Assembly (NCBI GenBank): GCA_017795045.1
Contig: CP051244.1
Coordinates: 3,034,533-3,098,532 of the forward strand
Direction of reading: 5' to 3'
Source: Allomuricauda sp.
GTDB lineage: Bacteria > Bacteroidota > Bacteroidia > Flavobacteriales > Flavobacteriaceae
Length of the DNA stretch: 64,000 nt
In this document: positions 33,201-40,399 of the stretch, one piece after another
Layout of the letters: every line of letters begins with the position of its first letter
How positions within the stretch are numbered: the first letter of the stretch is position 1
Program-made: the position numbers and the translations under genes
The notes under the pieces: model-generated
The model's input: only the letters and a program-made list of their open reading frames with translations
What the model was told of the DNA's origin: nothing
Databases searched by the model: none

Positions 33201-33664
33201 AGTGCAAAATCCATAGCTTCCTGAACCGAAGCCGACCCCAATAAGGCATATCCGGTATTGCGAACAGCCATGACATCGCTATGGTCGCCAAAAACGGACA
33301 AGGCATGTGTTGCCACAGATCTTGTGGCCACATGGATCACATTTGGGCTAAGTTCGCCCGCAATTTTGTACATGTTGGGCATCATCAAAAGCAATCCTTG
33401 TGATGCCGTAAAGGTGGAGGTCAATGATCCGGTCTGCAAGGCACCGTGCATGGCCCCTGCCACACCGGCTTCGCTTTGCATTTCAAAAACCGAAGGAACA
33501 TTGCCAAAAATATTTTCGTGTTGGTAAGCGCTCCACTCCTCTACCAGTTCAGACATTTCCGAAGATGGGGTAATGGGATAAATGGGAAATACCTCATTGG
33601 TTCGATAGGCCACATGTGCTACGGCCTGATTTCCATTTACGATACTGTATTTCTGGTTTTGCAT
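30215..33664 (-). CDS. nifJ: pyruvate:ferredoxin (flavodoxin) oxidoreductase
   Basis: 1149 aa, the single-chain form. Pyruvate-binding domain I starts [28 protein letters not shown]. Two 4Fe-4S clusters follow in the middle ([16 protein letters not shown] and [16 protein letters not shown]), and a thiamine diphosphate domain lies near the end ([40 protein letters not shown]). It oxidises pyruvate to acetyl-CoA and CO2, reducing ferredoxin or flavodoxin. It follows the OsmC gene 75 bp downstream beyond a terminator; no separate TAnnTTTG promoter was found, so partial read-through from the sigma-54 promoter is possible. Confidence 0.95.
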   Translation of the reverse strand: [1149 protein letters not shown]

Positions 33665-33698
33665 GGGAGCGAGGTAAAAAATTTGTTAGTTGGATAAA

Positions 33699-33730
33699 AA
33701 ATAAGCCGCCCATTTTTAGACGGCTTATTT
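33699..33730 (-). terminator. terminator between the OsmC gene and nifJ
   Basis: On the minus strand AAATAAGCCG (33730-33721) pairs with CGGCTTATTT (33708-33699) across a 12-nt loop, followed by a U run. It may act as an attenuator for nifJ, whose ATG lies 35 bp beyond. Confidence 0.75.
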
Positions 33731-33739
33731 TACGTGATC

Positions 33740-34291
33740 TTACTTTTCAAATTCGATGGTAACCGGAGTTGGGTTGGTTATCATATCGAATACGGGAGAG
33801 AATTGTGACAAGGCTCTCAATTGCTCTTCGGAAGCATCGGACTTCACTTTGAATTTTACAGTGATTCCCTTGTAACCTTTACGTACTTCTGGGTCAAGAC
33901 CCAAGAACCCGTGAAGGTCAGCTTCACCACTCAAGGTACTTTCCATACCTTCAATGTCGATACCGTTGGCAGCAGCATGGTAGGCCATAGCTCCAGTTAG
34001 GCAAGATCCCAAAGCGTGCAAAACAATCTCTGCAGGGTTGGGCGCTTGGTCTTTCCCCAAAAGCACCTCAACGTGGTCGGCCTCCAAGGTAAAGTCTCCT
34101 TTTCTAGTTGGGTGTTCTTGTCCTACACCATAGTAATCCTGAACACTGGTCACACAATGACCGCCTTCGATCCAGTTGTTTTTTGCCCTGAACTCGAACT
34201 TAGCCAATTCTGGGTTTTCCTGTACTGCGTTGATCGTGTCTACGAGTTGATCTACGTTTACTCCGTTCTTAATGTTTGCTGTTGTAATCAT
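33740..34291 (-). CDS. OsmC-family protein under sigma-54 control
   Basis: 183 aa. ALGSCLTGAMAYHAAANGIDIEGMES is the first OsmC cysteine block. At the position of the second, normally Cys-Pro-, the sequence reads LSQFSPVFDMITNPTPV, that is Ser in place of Cys. An additional cysteine lies in GGHCVTSVQDYYG. The canonical two-cysteine peroxidase cycle is therefore doubtful, and it may be a one-cysteine reductase or binding protein. The promoter is a near-perfect sigma-54 site with three upstream palindromes, and the neighbouring gene encodes a sigma-54 activator. Downstream is nifJ, beyond a terminator. Confidence 0.88.
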   Translation of the reverse strand: MITTANIKNGVNVDQLVDTINAVQENPELAKFEFRAKNNWIEGGHCVTSVQDYYGVGQEHPTRKGDFTLEADHVEVLLGKDQAPNPAEIVLHALGSCLTGAMAYHAAANGIDIEGMESTLSGEADLHGFLGLDPEVRKGYKGITVKFKVKSDASEEQLRALSQFSPVFDMITNPTPVTIEFEK

Positions 34292-34337
34292 GTTTTTAGA
34301 TTTTTAAGATTAATTGATTAACATTTGCTTTAGAATA

Positions 34338-34353
34338 TGCATCCGCCGTGCCA
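34338..34353 (-). promoter_or_regulatory. sigma-54 (RpoN) promoter of the OsmC gene
   Basis: The minus strand reads TGGCACGGCGGATGCA, matching the sigma-54 consensus TGGCAC-N5-TTGCA at all but one base, with the invariant GG-N10-GC. Transcription should start near 34327, giving a 36-nt leader before the ATG at 34291. Confidence 0.85.
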
Positions 34354-34412
34354 AATAATGCAATTAATTGGTAATCAATTATTTATATCTTAAAATACAA
34401 TGAAGAGTGTTT

Positions 34413-34464
34413 ACGAAATTTCGTTAATTTACGAGATGTCGTTAGTTTATTTACGGGATTTCGT
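34413..34464 (-). promoter_or_regulatory. three palindromic enhancer sites (UAS) for the sigma-54 activator
   Basis: ACGAAATTTCGT (34413-34424, perfect palindrome), ACGAGATGTCGT (34431-34442) and ACGGGATTTCGT (34453-34464) share the pattern ACGnnATnTCGT, each preceded by TT. Their centres lie about 91, 109 and 131 bp upstream of the predicted start, the usual range for bacterial enhancers. They abut the 3' end of the activator gene (stop at 34469). Fis-type helix-turn-helix dimers bind such palindromes. Confidence 0.75.
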
Positions 34465-34468
34465 CAAC

Positions 34469-36307
34469 TTAGACCGGTCTGGAGATTCCCAGTGCCTTTA
34501 TCTTGGAGGTAAGTGTGGTGGGACGCAGCCCCAGAAGCGCTGCGGCGCCATTTTTCCCTGAAATCTTCCATTGGGATTTCTTGAGGGCGTTAAGAATATT
34601 CTGCTTTTCCAGCTGTATCAATTCTTGGGAAGTATAAATGTGTTCACTCTTGGTCTTTGGCGTCATCTCCTCCGAAGGATTGGAATTTGGTATGATTTCT
34701 GACCAATCTATCCCACCGTTTTGGGAAACAATAACAGCCCTTTCGATAAGGTTTTGAAGTTCACGAACATTTCCAGGCCATCCATATTTCAAAAACAATT
34801 GCTGCTGTGCTGCGGTCAGCGGTTTGATTTTTCTACCCATTTTCTTGGAAAAGTATTCGATCATATCATCGGCAATCAAACAAACATCCCTTCCCCTATC
34901 CCGCAAAGCGGGAATTTCAATCGGAAACACGTTCAAACGATAAAACAGGTCTTCCCTAAACTTACCTTCCTTGGACAGTGTTAGCAAATCCCGATGGGTA
35001 GCGGCGATGATACGTACATTCACCTTTATGGTCGTTGAGCTTCCCACAGGATCAAACTCCCCCTCTTGGATCACCCGCAACAACTTGGGTTGGAGATCCA
35101 ACGGAAGTTCCCCGATCTCATCCAAGAAAATAGTGCCTTTGTCCGCCAATAAAAACCGCCCCTTTCTACTGTTGGTCGCTCCCGTAAAAGCACCCTTTTC
35201 ATGTCCAAAAAGTTCGCTCTCTATCAAATTGGCAGGAATGGCCCCGCAATTAATGCGAATCAAAGGACCATCGCTCCTAGCGCTAGCTTTATGAATGGCC
35301 CGGGCCACCAATTCCTTCCCCGTACCGGTTTCGCCATGCACCAAAACCGTAGCTTGGGTTTGGGCCACTTGTTGAATGAGCTCCAGCACCTTTATCATGG
35401 AACCGTGTTCCGCAATGATACCGTGGTCATGGGTCAGCTCCTTGATTTCTTCCTGCAAATATTCAGTCTGGCTTTCCAGGGAGGTAATCTTATTTTCGGC
35501 CAATAAGCGATCTTCCATATTCCGAAGAATCAACGTATAAAATGTATCGGTATCGTTACCGTAATGGCTCAACGTTCCCTCATTGAGGGTTTCCTTTCCA
35601 TCGGACCCAATGACCTTTACCATCTTGGGCAAATAGGTGTTTGAACCTTCGGCCCCGTTCTGGCAGATGGATTCCAACAGCTGGGCCGATTCATCATCCA
35701 AAAAGAAAAGCACATTCCGCTGGTCCACATCCTCATTTTCCAATAGTTTTTTTGCGGAGTCGTTGGCCAAGAATATCCTAAAGTTGGCGTCGAACATCAG
35801 AATGGCGTCCATGGCGCCGTCAATCAAACCCATCATCTTGGAGTTGGTCAGTTCCAATTCTTGCTTTGATGAGGCCAGACGCTCTTGGACCCTATCGAGC
35901 TCCCTGTGTCTTTTAATGAGAACGGACATGATCCCTTTTACGAATCCGGTGTTCGAATCCATCAATTCCTGAAAATGGGTGGTCTCTATTTTCAATAGAA
36001 GGGTTTCTTCTTCCGCAGTGACCGACACCGATCGTGGTTTGCTGTCAATCAAGGCATATTCGCCAAAACATTCGCCCTTATGGAGCTTTCCGTATACATG
36101 GTCTTTATCATGCACCCTGACATGGCCTTCCAAAATAACATACATGGCCTCCCCCAACTCTCCCTTTCTTATTATGGTCCTATTGATAGGATACTGCTCC
36201 TCCACCGCATTTTTACACAACTGCAGCAGCGAGGCCTTATCCACTTCGGAGAAGAATGGGACTTCCTTTAAAAAATTCACCAAATCCATGAGTCGGGCCG
36301 AGGTCAT
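34469..36307 (-). CDS. sigma-54-dependent activator with cyclic-nucleotide-binding and PAS-like domains
   Basis: 612 aa from the ATG at 36305-36307; the longer frame to 36358 would start inside the promoter. Residues 15-130 are a CRP-type cyclic-nucleotide-binding domain that keeps the ribose-binding Glu83 (FGEYAL) and phosphate-binding Arg92 (KPRSVSV). A PAS-like domain (about 170-270), coiled coil, and AAA+ domain follow (Walker [15 protein letters not shown] at 372-377 for sigma-54 contact, Walker [23 protein letters not shown]). The C-terminal Fis-type helix-turn-helix is [21 protein letters not shown]. It probably activates the downstream OsmC gene, and perhaps others, in response to a cyclic nucleotide and a PAS signal. 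Confidence 0.93.
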   Translation of the reverse strand: MTSARLMDLVNFLKEVPFFSEVDKASLLQLCKNAVEEQYPINRTIIRKGELGEAMYVILEGHVRVHDKDHVYGKLHKGECFGEYALIDSKPRSVSVTAEEETLLLKIETTHFQELMDSNTGFVKGIMSVLIKRHRELDRVQERLASSKQELELTNSKMMGLIDGAMDAILMFDANFRIFLANDSAKKLLENEDVDQRNVLFFLDDESAQLLESICQNGAEGSNTYLPKMVKVIGSDGKETLNEGTLSHYGNDTDTFYTLILRNMEDRLLAENKITSLESQTEYLQEEIKELTHDHGIIAEHGSMIKVLELIQQVAQTQATVLVHGETGTGKELVARAIHKASARSDGPLIRINCGAIPANLIESELFGHEKGAFTGATNSRKGRFLLADKGTIFLDEIGELPLDLQPKLLRVIQEGEFDPVGSSTTIKVNVRIIAATHRDLLTLSKEGKFREDLFYRLNVFPIEIPALRDRGRDVCLIADDMIEYFSKKMGRKIKPLTAAQQQLFLKYGWPGNVRELQNLIERAVIVSQNGGIDWSEIIPNSNPSEEMTPKTKSEHIYTSQELIQLEKQNILNALKKSQWKISGKNGAAALLGLRPTTLTSKIKALGISRPV

Positions 36308-36336
36308 TATACGGTTACAAGTGGTTATAGATGAAA

Positions 36337-36365
36337 TAAATATAGGGATTTGCCGCATAATACAA
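36337..36365 (-). promoter_or_regulatory. promoter of the sigma-54 activator gene
   Basis: On the minus strand TTG (36365-36363), 18 bp, TATATTTA (36344-36337). Start near 36330, leader of about 23 nt to the ATG at 36307. Confidence 0.5.
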
Positions 36366-36472
36366 GCTTGGCCAAAATCTATTATTCCATTTTCACGGAA
36401 GGAAACATATCTGGCTTTACCATAAATTAAACTGATGGTTTTTTATACTTTTATGCTTCAAATTTATAATTG

Positions 36473-37414
36473 ATGACCATTACCCAACTTCAGTATGTAC
36501 TTGCTGTTGCAGAACACAAGAATTTTACCTTGGCCGCCGAAAAAAGTTTTGTTACCCAACCCACTTTGAGCATGCAGGTGCAAAAATTGGAGGATGAACT
36601 TGGTGTTTTAATATTTGATCGGAGTAAAAAACCCATTTCCATCACTGCTGTTGGAGAGAAAATCGTAAACCAGGCCAAAAATATTGTCGCCGAAGCTGAG
36701 CGTATCAAAGACATTGTGGACCAAGACAAGGGGTTCATTGGTGGGGATTACACTTTGGGGATCATTCCTACGGTAATGCCCACTTTGCTGCCCATGTTCC
36801 TCAATACATTCATTAAAAAGTATCCCAAGGTCAATCTTATTATAAAGGAGCAGCCCACGGATGCCATGATACGAAATATCTTGGATGGGCATTTGGATGC
36901 GGGTATCGCTGCCACTCCATTGGAGATTGAATTCATCAAGGAACGGCCCCTTTATTATGAGCCTTTTGTGGGCTATGTTCCACAAAGCCACCGATTGTCC
37001 CAGGAACCCATGCTCACCACTGAAGATTTGGATGTGAACGATGTGCTGCTCTTGCAGGACGGACATTGTTTTAGGGACGGGGTGATCAACCTGTGCAAGG
37101 CCTCCAAAAATATACAGGGAGAAATGTTCAAAATTGAAAGTGGCAGTTTTGAAACTTTGGTGAGTTTGGCAGATGAAGGTATGGGCATGACCTTGCTCCC
37201 TTATCTAAATTCCTTGCATCTAGACCCTAAAAAGCAGCCTAACATACGACCCTTTAAAAATCCATCCCCAGCCCGCGAAATCAGTCTGATCTATCATAAA
37301 AGTGAATTGAAGATACAGATAACCGATGCCCTCAAAGACGTCATTTCCGGTATTGTCCGTGGGGCCATTGCCTTTCAGGATGTAAAAATTGTGAGCCCTT
37401 TGGCCCAAAAATAA
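36473..37414 (+). CDS. oxyR: OxyR, LysR-type peroxide sensor
   Basis: 313 aa from ATG 36473. N-terminal LysR helix-turn-helix (TITQLQYVLAVAEHKNFTLAAEKSFVTQPTLSMQVQKLEDELG) and a substrate-binding-type effector domain. The effector domain contains LLLQDGHCFRDGVINLC, with cysteines at 199 and 208, the same numbers and spacing as the redox pair of E. coli OxyR. Peroxide should form a disulfide between them and switch the protein to an activator. It is divergent from the sigma-54 activator gene with 165 bp between; a TACTTTTA box at 36446-36453 may be its -7 element. Confidence 0.92.
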   Translation: MTITQLQYVLAVAEHKNFTLAAEKSFVTQPTLSMQVQKLEDELGVLIFDRSKKPISITAVGEKIVNQAKNIVAEAERIKDIVDQDKGFIGGDYTLGIIPTVMPTLLPMFLNTFIKKYPKVNLIIKEQPTDAMIRNILDGHLDAGIAATPLEIEFIKERPLYYEPFVGYVPQSHRLSQEPMLTTEDLDVNDVLLLQDGHCFRDGVINLCKASKNIQGEMFKIESGSFETLVSLADEGMGMTLLPYLNSLHLDPKKQPNIRPFKNPSPAREISLIYHKSELKIQITDALKDVISGIVRGAIAFQDVKIVSPLAQK

Positions 37415-37416
37415 AA

Positions 37417-37436
37417 GGGCCGCTGATCAGCGGCCC
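37417..37436. terminator. terminator palindrome between oxyR and the small convergent gene
   Basis: GGGCCGCTGATCAGCGGCCC is a perfect 20-bp palindrome. Its T-rich side lies on the minus strand, so it chiefly serves the gene ending at 37441, but it follows the oxyR stop by only 2 bp and can serve both. Confidence 0.75.
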
Positions 37437-37440
37437 GTAT

Positions 37441-37626
37441 TTATGCTTTTAACAATAATAGTGTGGGTTGTAATTCTGGTTTATCCAAAATATAGAATTG
37501 TAACCAGATTTTAAGTTCCTCTATTTCACTTGGCAATAGCCTGGAAACAGCTTTCTTCAATTCTTTAGCGAAGAGTTTGGCATCAAAACTCACCTTTTGA
37601 AGGATTGTTTTGGTGTAATCTAACAT
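37441..37626 (-). CDS. small conserved Flavobacteriaceae protein (61 aa)
   Basis: 61 aa from MLDYTKTILQKVSFDAKLFAKELKKA; the ATG at 37638 adds four residues and is less typical. The protein is basic and helical, without signal peptide or membrane helix. The opening MLDYTKTILQKVSFD is one I associate with short uncharacterised proteins found throughout this family. It has its own terminator. Function unknown. Confidence 0.7.
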   Translation of the reverse strand: MLDYTKTILQKVSFDAKLFAKELKKAVSRLLPSEIEELKIWLQFYILDKPELQPTLLLLKA

Positions 37627-37704
37627 GGCTCTGGGCATTGAATTTTTGATTAAATTGGATTAAATGGTTGCACTACTAATTTAGAAAAAATCTTAATTGA
37701 TTGA

Positions 37705-37736
37705 TTGTGCCCGCAGTTAAAAATTGGATAAATTCG
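37705..37736 (+). promoter_or_regulatory. promoter of the PBP4-type gene
   Basis: TTG (37705-37707), 21 bp, TAAATTCG (37729-37736; one mismatch). Start near 37743, so the ATG at 37760 rather than the TTG at 37724 is the start codon. Confidence 0.45.
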
Positions 37737-37759
37737 TGTTAAATTCGATAAACGACCTC

Positions 37760-39031
37760 ATGCAGATAGTATTCAAGTATTTGAAATACAGTATTTTAAT
37801 ATCATTATTCTTAACCATTGGATGCTCTTCCGTAAAGAAAACCCTCAATACACAGTTACAAAAAGATCCCTTAAAAAATTCATTCCATGGTTTGGTGGTG
37901 GTTGATGCCCATTCCCAAAAAACCATATATGATCAAAACGGTGACCGCTATTTTCTGCCTGCCAGCAATACCAAAGTGGTAACATTCTATACAGGTGTAA
38001 AAATGCTCCCCAAAAACATCCCTACCCTAAAATATGCCGTGGCCAACGACACCCTTTTTATTGAAGGAACCGGAGACCCATCATGGTTACATCCACACTT
38101 AAAGGATAGCACGGCCATTCAATGGCTGAAAAAACAAGGCACCATTGCACTCTACCTCAACAATATCGAAGAAGATAGATATGGCCCCGGTTGGGCTTGG
38201 GAGGATTACGACACTTACTTTTCCCCCGAAAGGGGAAGCCTTCCCTTGTATGCCAACGTAGTGACCCTGTCCGCAGTGGATAGCTTACAAGTATCCCCGC
38301 CTTATTTTACCGAGAATGTGAGCCTGCAAAAAAAACCTAAAAGCAGGGTGGAGTTCTCCAATCAATTTTTTATCGACCCCATGGAGCAGGACACTTTGGA
38401 AGTTCCTTACATCACGGACAAGAATATCACCAAAGCGTTATTGGAGACCGTGCTGGAAAAGGAGATTACCCTAGTGGACCATTTTCCCGATACTCCCAAG
38501 CAAACCCTTTATGGCATGGAAACCGACTCCATTTATAAACAGATGTTGTACAAGAGCGATAATTTCTTGGCGGAACAACTGCTGATTGCGGCCTCCTCTA
38601 CCATTTCGGACACTTTGGGCACCCAAAAAGCCATGGATTATATGCTGGAGCACGATTACAGCGACCTCAGCCAAAAACCCCGGTGGGTGGATGGTTCCGG
38701 ATTGTCTAGATATAATCTTTTTACCCCTAGGTCCTTTGTGGAGATTCTCCAAAAACTCCATAATGAGGTGCCGGAAGAGCGATTGTTCGGGATCTTTCCC
38801 ATGTGGGGTCCGTCCAGTACCGTAAAGGAGTGGGAAGACCCCACTACTGAACCTTTTCTTTTTGCCAAATCCGGCTCTTTTGGCAATAACTACAATTTAA
38901 GTGGTTATGTGAAGACCAAATCAGGAAAGTTGCTCATCTTCAGTTTTATGAACAATCATTTTAGAATTCCGTCTTCCGAAGTGCGCAAAACCATGTACGA
39001 GACGCTCAAAGAGCTATATCTTACTTACTGA
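37760..39031 (+). CDS. dacB: D-alanyl-D-alanine carboxypeptidase/endopeptidase (PBP4, peptidase S13)
   Basis: 423 aa. Lipoprotein signal with Cys22 ([10 protein letters not shown]). The three serine-acyl-enzyme motifs are present and in order: Ser69-Asn-Thr-Lys72 (PASNTKVV), Ser266-Asp-Asn268 ([10 protein letters not shown]) and Lys370-Ser-Gly372 ([16 protein letters not shown]). It trims D-Ala from, or cleaves cross-links in, peptidoglycan in the periplasm. It is shorter than E. coli PBP4, with a reduced insert domain. Its stop overlaps the end of the convergent nudK-like gene by 11 bp, with no terminator between. Confidence 0.9.
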   Translation: MQIVFKYLKYSILISLFLTIGCSSVKKTLNTQLQKDPLKNSFHGLVVVDAHSQKTIYDQNGDRYFLPASNTKVVTFYTGVKMLPKNIPTLKYAVANDTLFIEGTGDPSWLHPHLKDSTAIQWLKKQGTIALYLNNIEEDRYGPGWAWEDYDTYFSPERGSLPLYANVVTLSAVDSLQVSPPYFTENVSLQKKPKSRVEFSNQFFIDPMEQDTLEVPYITDKNITKALLETVLEKEITLVDHFPDTPKQTLYGMETDSIYKQMLYKSDNFLAEQLLIAASSTISDTLGTQKAMDYMLEHDYSDLSQKPRWVDGSGLSRYNLFTPRSFVEILQKLHNEVPEERLFGIFPMWGPSSTVKEWEDPTTEPFLFAKSGSFGNNYNLSGYVKTKSGKLLIFSFMNNHFRIPSSEVRKTMYETLKELYLTY

Positions 39032-39608
39032 AAAGGTTGTTGATTTGAGCGTATTGAAGCAGCATGATGGTCTTGGCATCTTTGATTTCGCCTGTTTCCA
39101 TCATCCGTAGGGCTTCATGGAAATCCATTTCCAAGACTTCGATGTTCTCCGTTTCATCCTCGGCCCCACCGCCTTCGCTTACTTTCATGGCATCCTCATA
39201 CTGTCCAATAAAAAAGTATAGTATTTCGGTAACGGAACCTGGGGACATATAGGCCTCGAACACATTTTTTACTTGGTCTATCTTATACCCGGTCTCTTCC
39301 TCCACTTCCATTTTAATGGTTTCTTCGGCATTGCCCTTCTCCAAAAGTCCAGCACAGGCCTCGACCATCATCCCATCCTCATTTCCATTCAAGTAGGTGG
39401 GCATGCGGAACTGCCGTGTAAGCACCACGGTTCCTTTTTGGACATTGTACAACAAGATGACCGCCCCATTACCACGGTCATAGGCTTCCCGGATTTGAGT
39501 CTCCCACTCCCCATCTTCCCTCTGATATTCAAAAGTGACCTTATTCAGGGTATACCAATTGTTGGAGAGCAATTCCTTTGTGATGTTTCTTACGTTCCCA
39601 TGTTTCAT
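39021..39608 (-). CDS. NudK-type Nudix hydrolase (GDP-mannose/ADP-sugar pyrophosphatase)
   Basis: 195 aa. The Nudix box reads [23 protein letters not shown], with the one-residue variations seen in NudK rather than the strict consensus; [23 protein letters not shown] upstream and [20 protein letters not shown] downstream are also typical of NudK/ADP-ribose pyrophosphatases. It hydrolyses nucleoside-diphosphate sugars. It overlaps the upstream DUF2461 gene by 4 bp (ATGA), so translation is probably coupled. Confidence 0.87.
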   Translation of the reverse strand: MKHGNVRNITKELLSNNWYTLNKVTFEYQREDGEWETQIREAYDRGNGAVILLYNVQKGTVVLTRQFRMPTYLNGNEDGMMVEACAGLLEKGNAEETIKMEVEEETGYKIDQVKNVFEAYMSPGSVTEILYFFIGQYEDAMKVSEGGGAEDETENIEVLEMDFHEALRMMETGEIKDAKTIMLLQYAQINNLFSK

Positions 39609-40258
39609 ACCGATGCAGCTTTGTTCAGATATTGGCGAAAAGGGAGCATTTCTTTATACACCACCACGATTTTTTCCTTGAATCCTTTTTGAAAGACCTC
39701 TTCCCTTTTCAGCTCATGGACCACCGCAAAGGTCTTGTTCCGTAATAAATGAATGTACGGATGGTTGTTGGAAAACCCTTTGGGGGCATTCGTCAATTTT
39801 TCATCTTCGTACAGACCGCCAAACAATTTTCTGAAAGAAGGTTTGTCCAAGATAGCTTGTAGCTCCTCTCCATTGTAATCTATCCCATCGCGAATACTGC
39901 GCAGGGTCTTGGGGCCGGGTCGCCAAAATCCTCCCGCCAACATGCAGTGCTTTAATCCAATTTCGATATAAAAATCAGCAGAATGGGGTGCTTTGTCCAA
40001 GCCCGCACCAAAATGGTCCTTGTAAATGGGCTTGTTGGGATGGAACATAAGGTTATTGTTGATTCGGTTGATGCCTTTTTTCCCCGAAGTGGGATAATAA
40101 TCGGAATGCAATTGGGCCATAGTCAAATCCAGATCATCCAACCACCCGATAAAATCACTGCGGAGGGATTTGTACCGTTTCCGGTTGACATCCATCCACT
40201 CCTTTGAATTGTTTTGTTGAAGTTCTTCCAGAAATTGGAACAGGTCTGTAAAGTTCAT
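39605..40258 (-). CDS. DUF2461 (TIGR02453) family protein
   Basis: 217 aa, the usual length. Signature blocks: [21 protein letters not shown] at the N-terminus, [23 protein letters not shown] in the middle, then [31 protein letters not shown]. The family is widespread and uncharacterised, with no catalytic site known. It is the first gene of a two-gene unit with the NudK-like gene. The 7-bp tandem array begins 35 bp upstream of its ATG, in its promoter region. Confidence 0.88.
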   Translation of the reverse strand: MNFTDLFQFLEELQQNNSKEWMDVNRKRYKSLRSDFIGWLDDLDLTMAQLHSDYYPTSGKKGINRINNNLMFHPNKPIYKDHFGAGLDKAPHSADFYIEIGLKHCMLAGGFWRPGPKTLRSIRDGIDYNGEELQAILDKPSFRKLFGGLYEDEKLTNAPKGFSNNHPYIHLLRNKTFAVVHELKREEVFQKGFKEKIVVVYKEMLPFRQYLNKAASV

Positions 40259-40293
40259 GCTACGAACATAGGAAAAATACCCTTAACCGTTCT

Positions 40294-40398
40294 TCGGAAA
40301 TCAGACATTAGATATCGGAAATCAGACATCAGATATCGGACATCGGACATCGGACATCGGACATCGGACATCAGACATCAGACATCAGACATCAGAAA
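40294..40398. repeat. heptanucleotide tandem array, 15 units
   Basis: Fifteen consecutive 7-bp units of the form TCRGAnA fill 40294-40398 exactly. They begin with mixed units (TCGGAAA, TCAGACA, TTAGATA, TCGGAAA, TCAGACA, TCAGATA), continue with five TCGGACA (40336-40370) and three TCAGACA (40371-40391), and end with TCAGAAA. The array fills the gap between the DUF2461 start and the AIM24-like stop codon, which it meets after 1 bp. Confidence 0.95.
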
Positions 40399-40399
40399 C

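Noticed and set aside
36308-36472. Possible sigma-54 promoter before the activator gene (TTGGCCAAGCTTG on the minus strand)
   Set aside because: The invariant GC at the -12 element is missing; a vegetative TTG-N18-TATATTTA promoter fits better.
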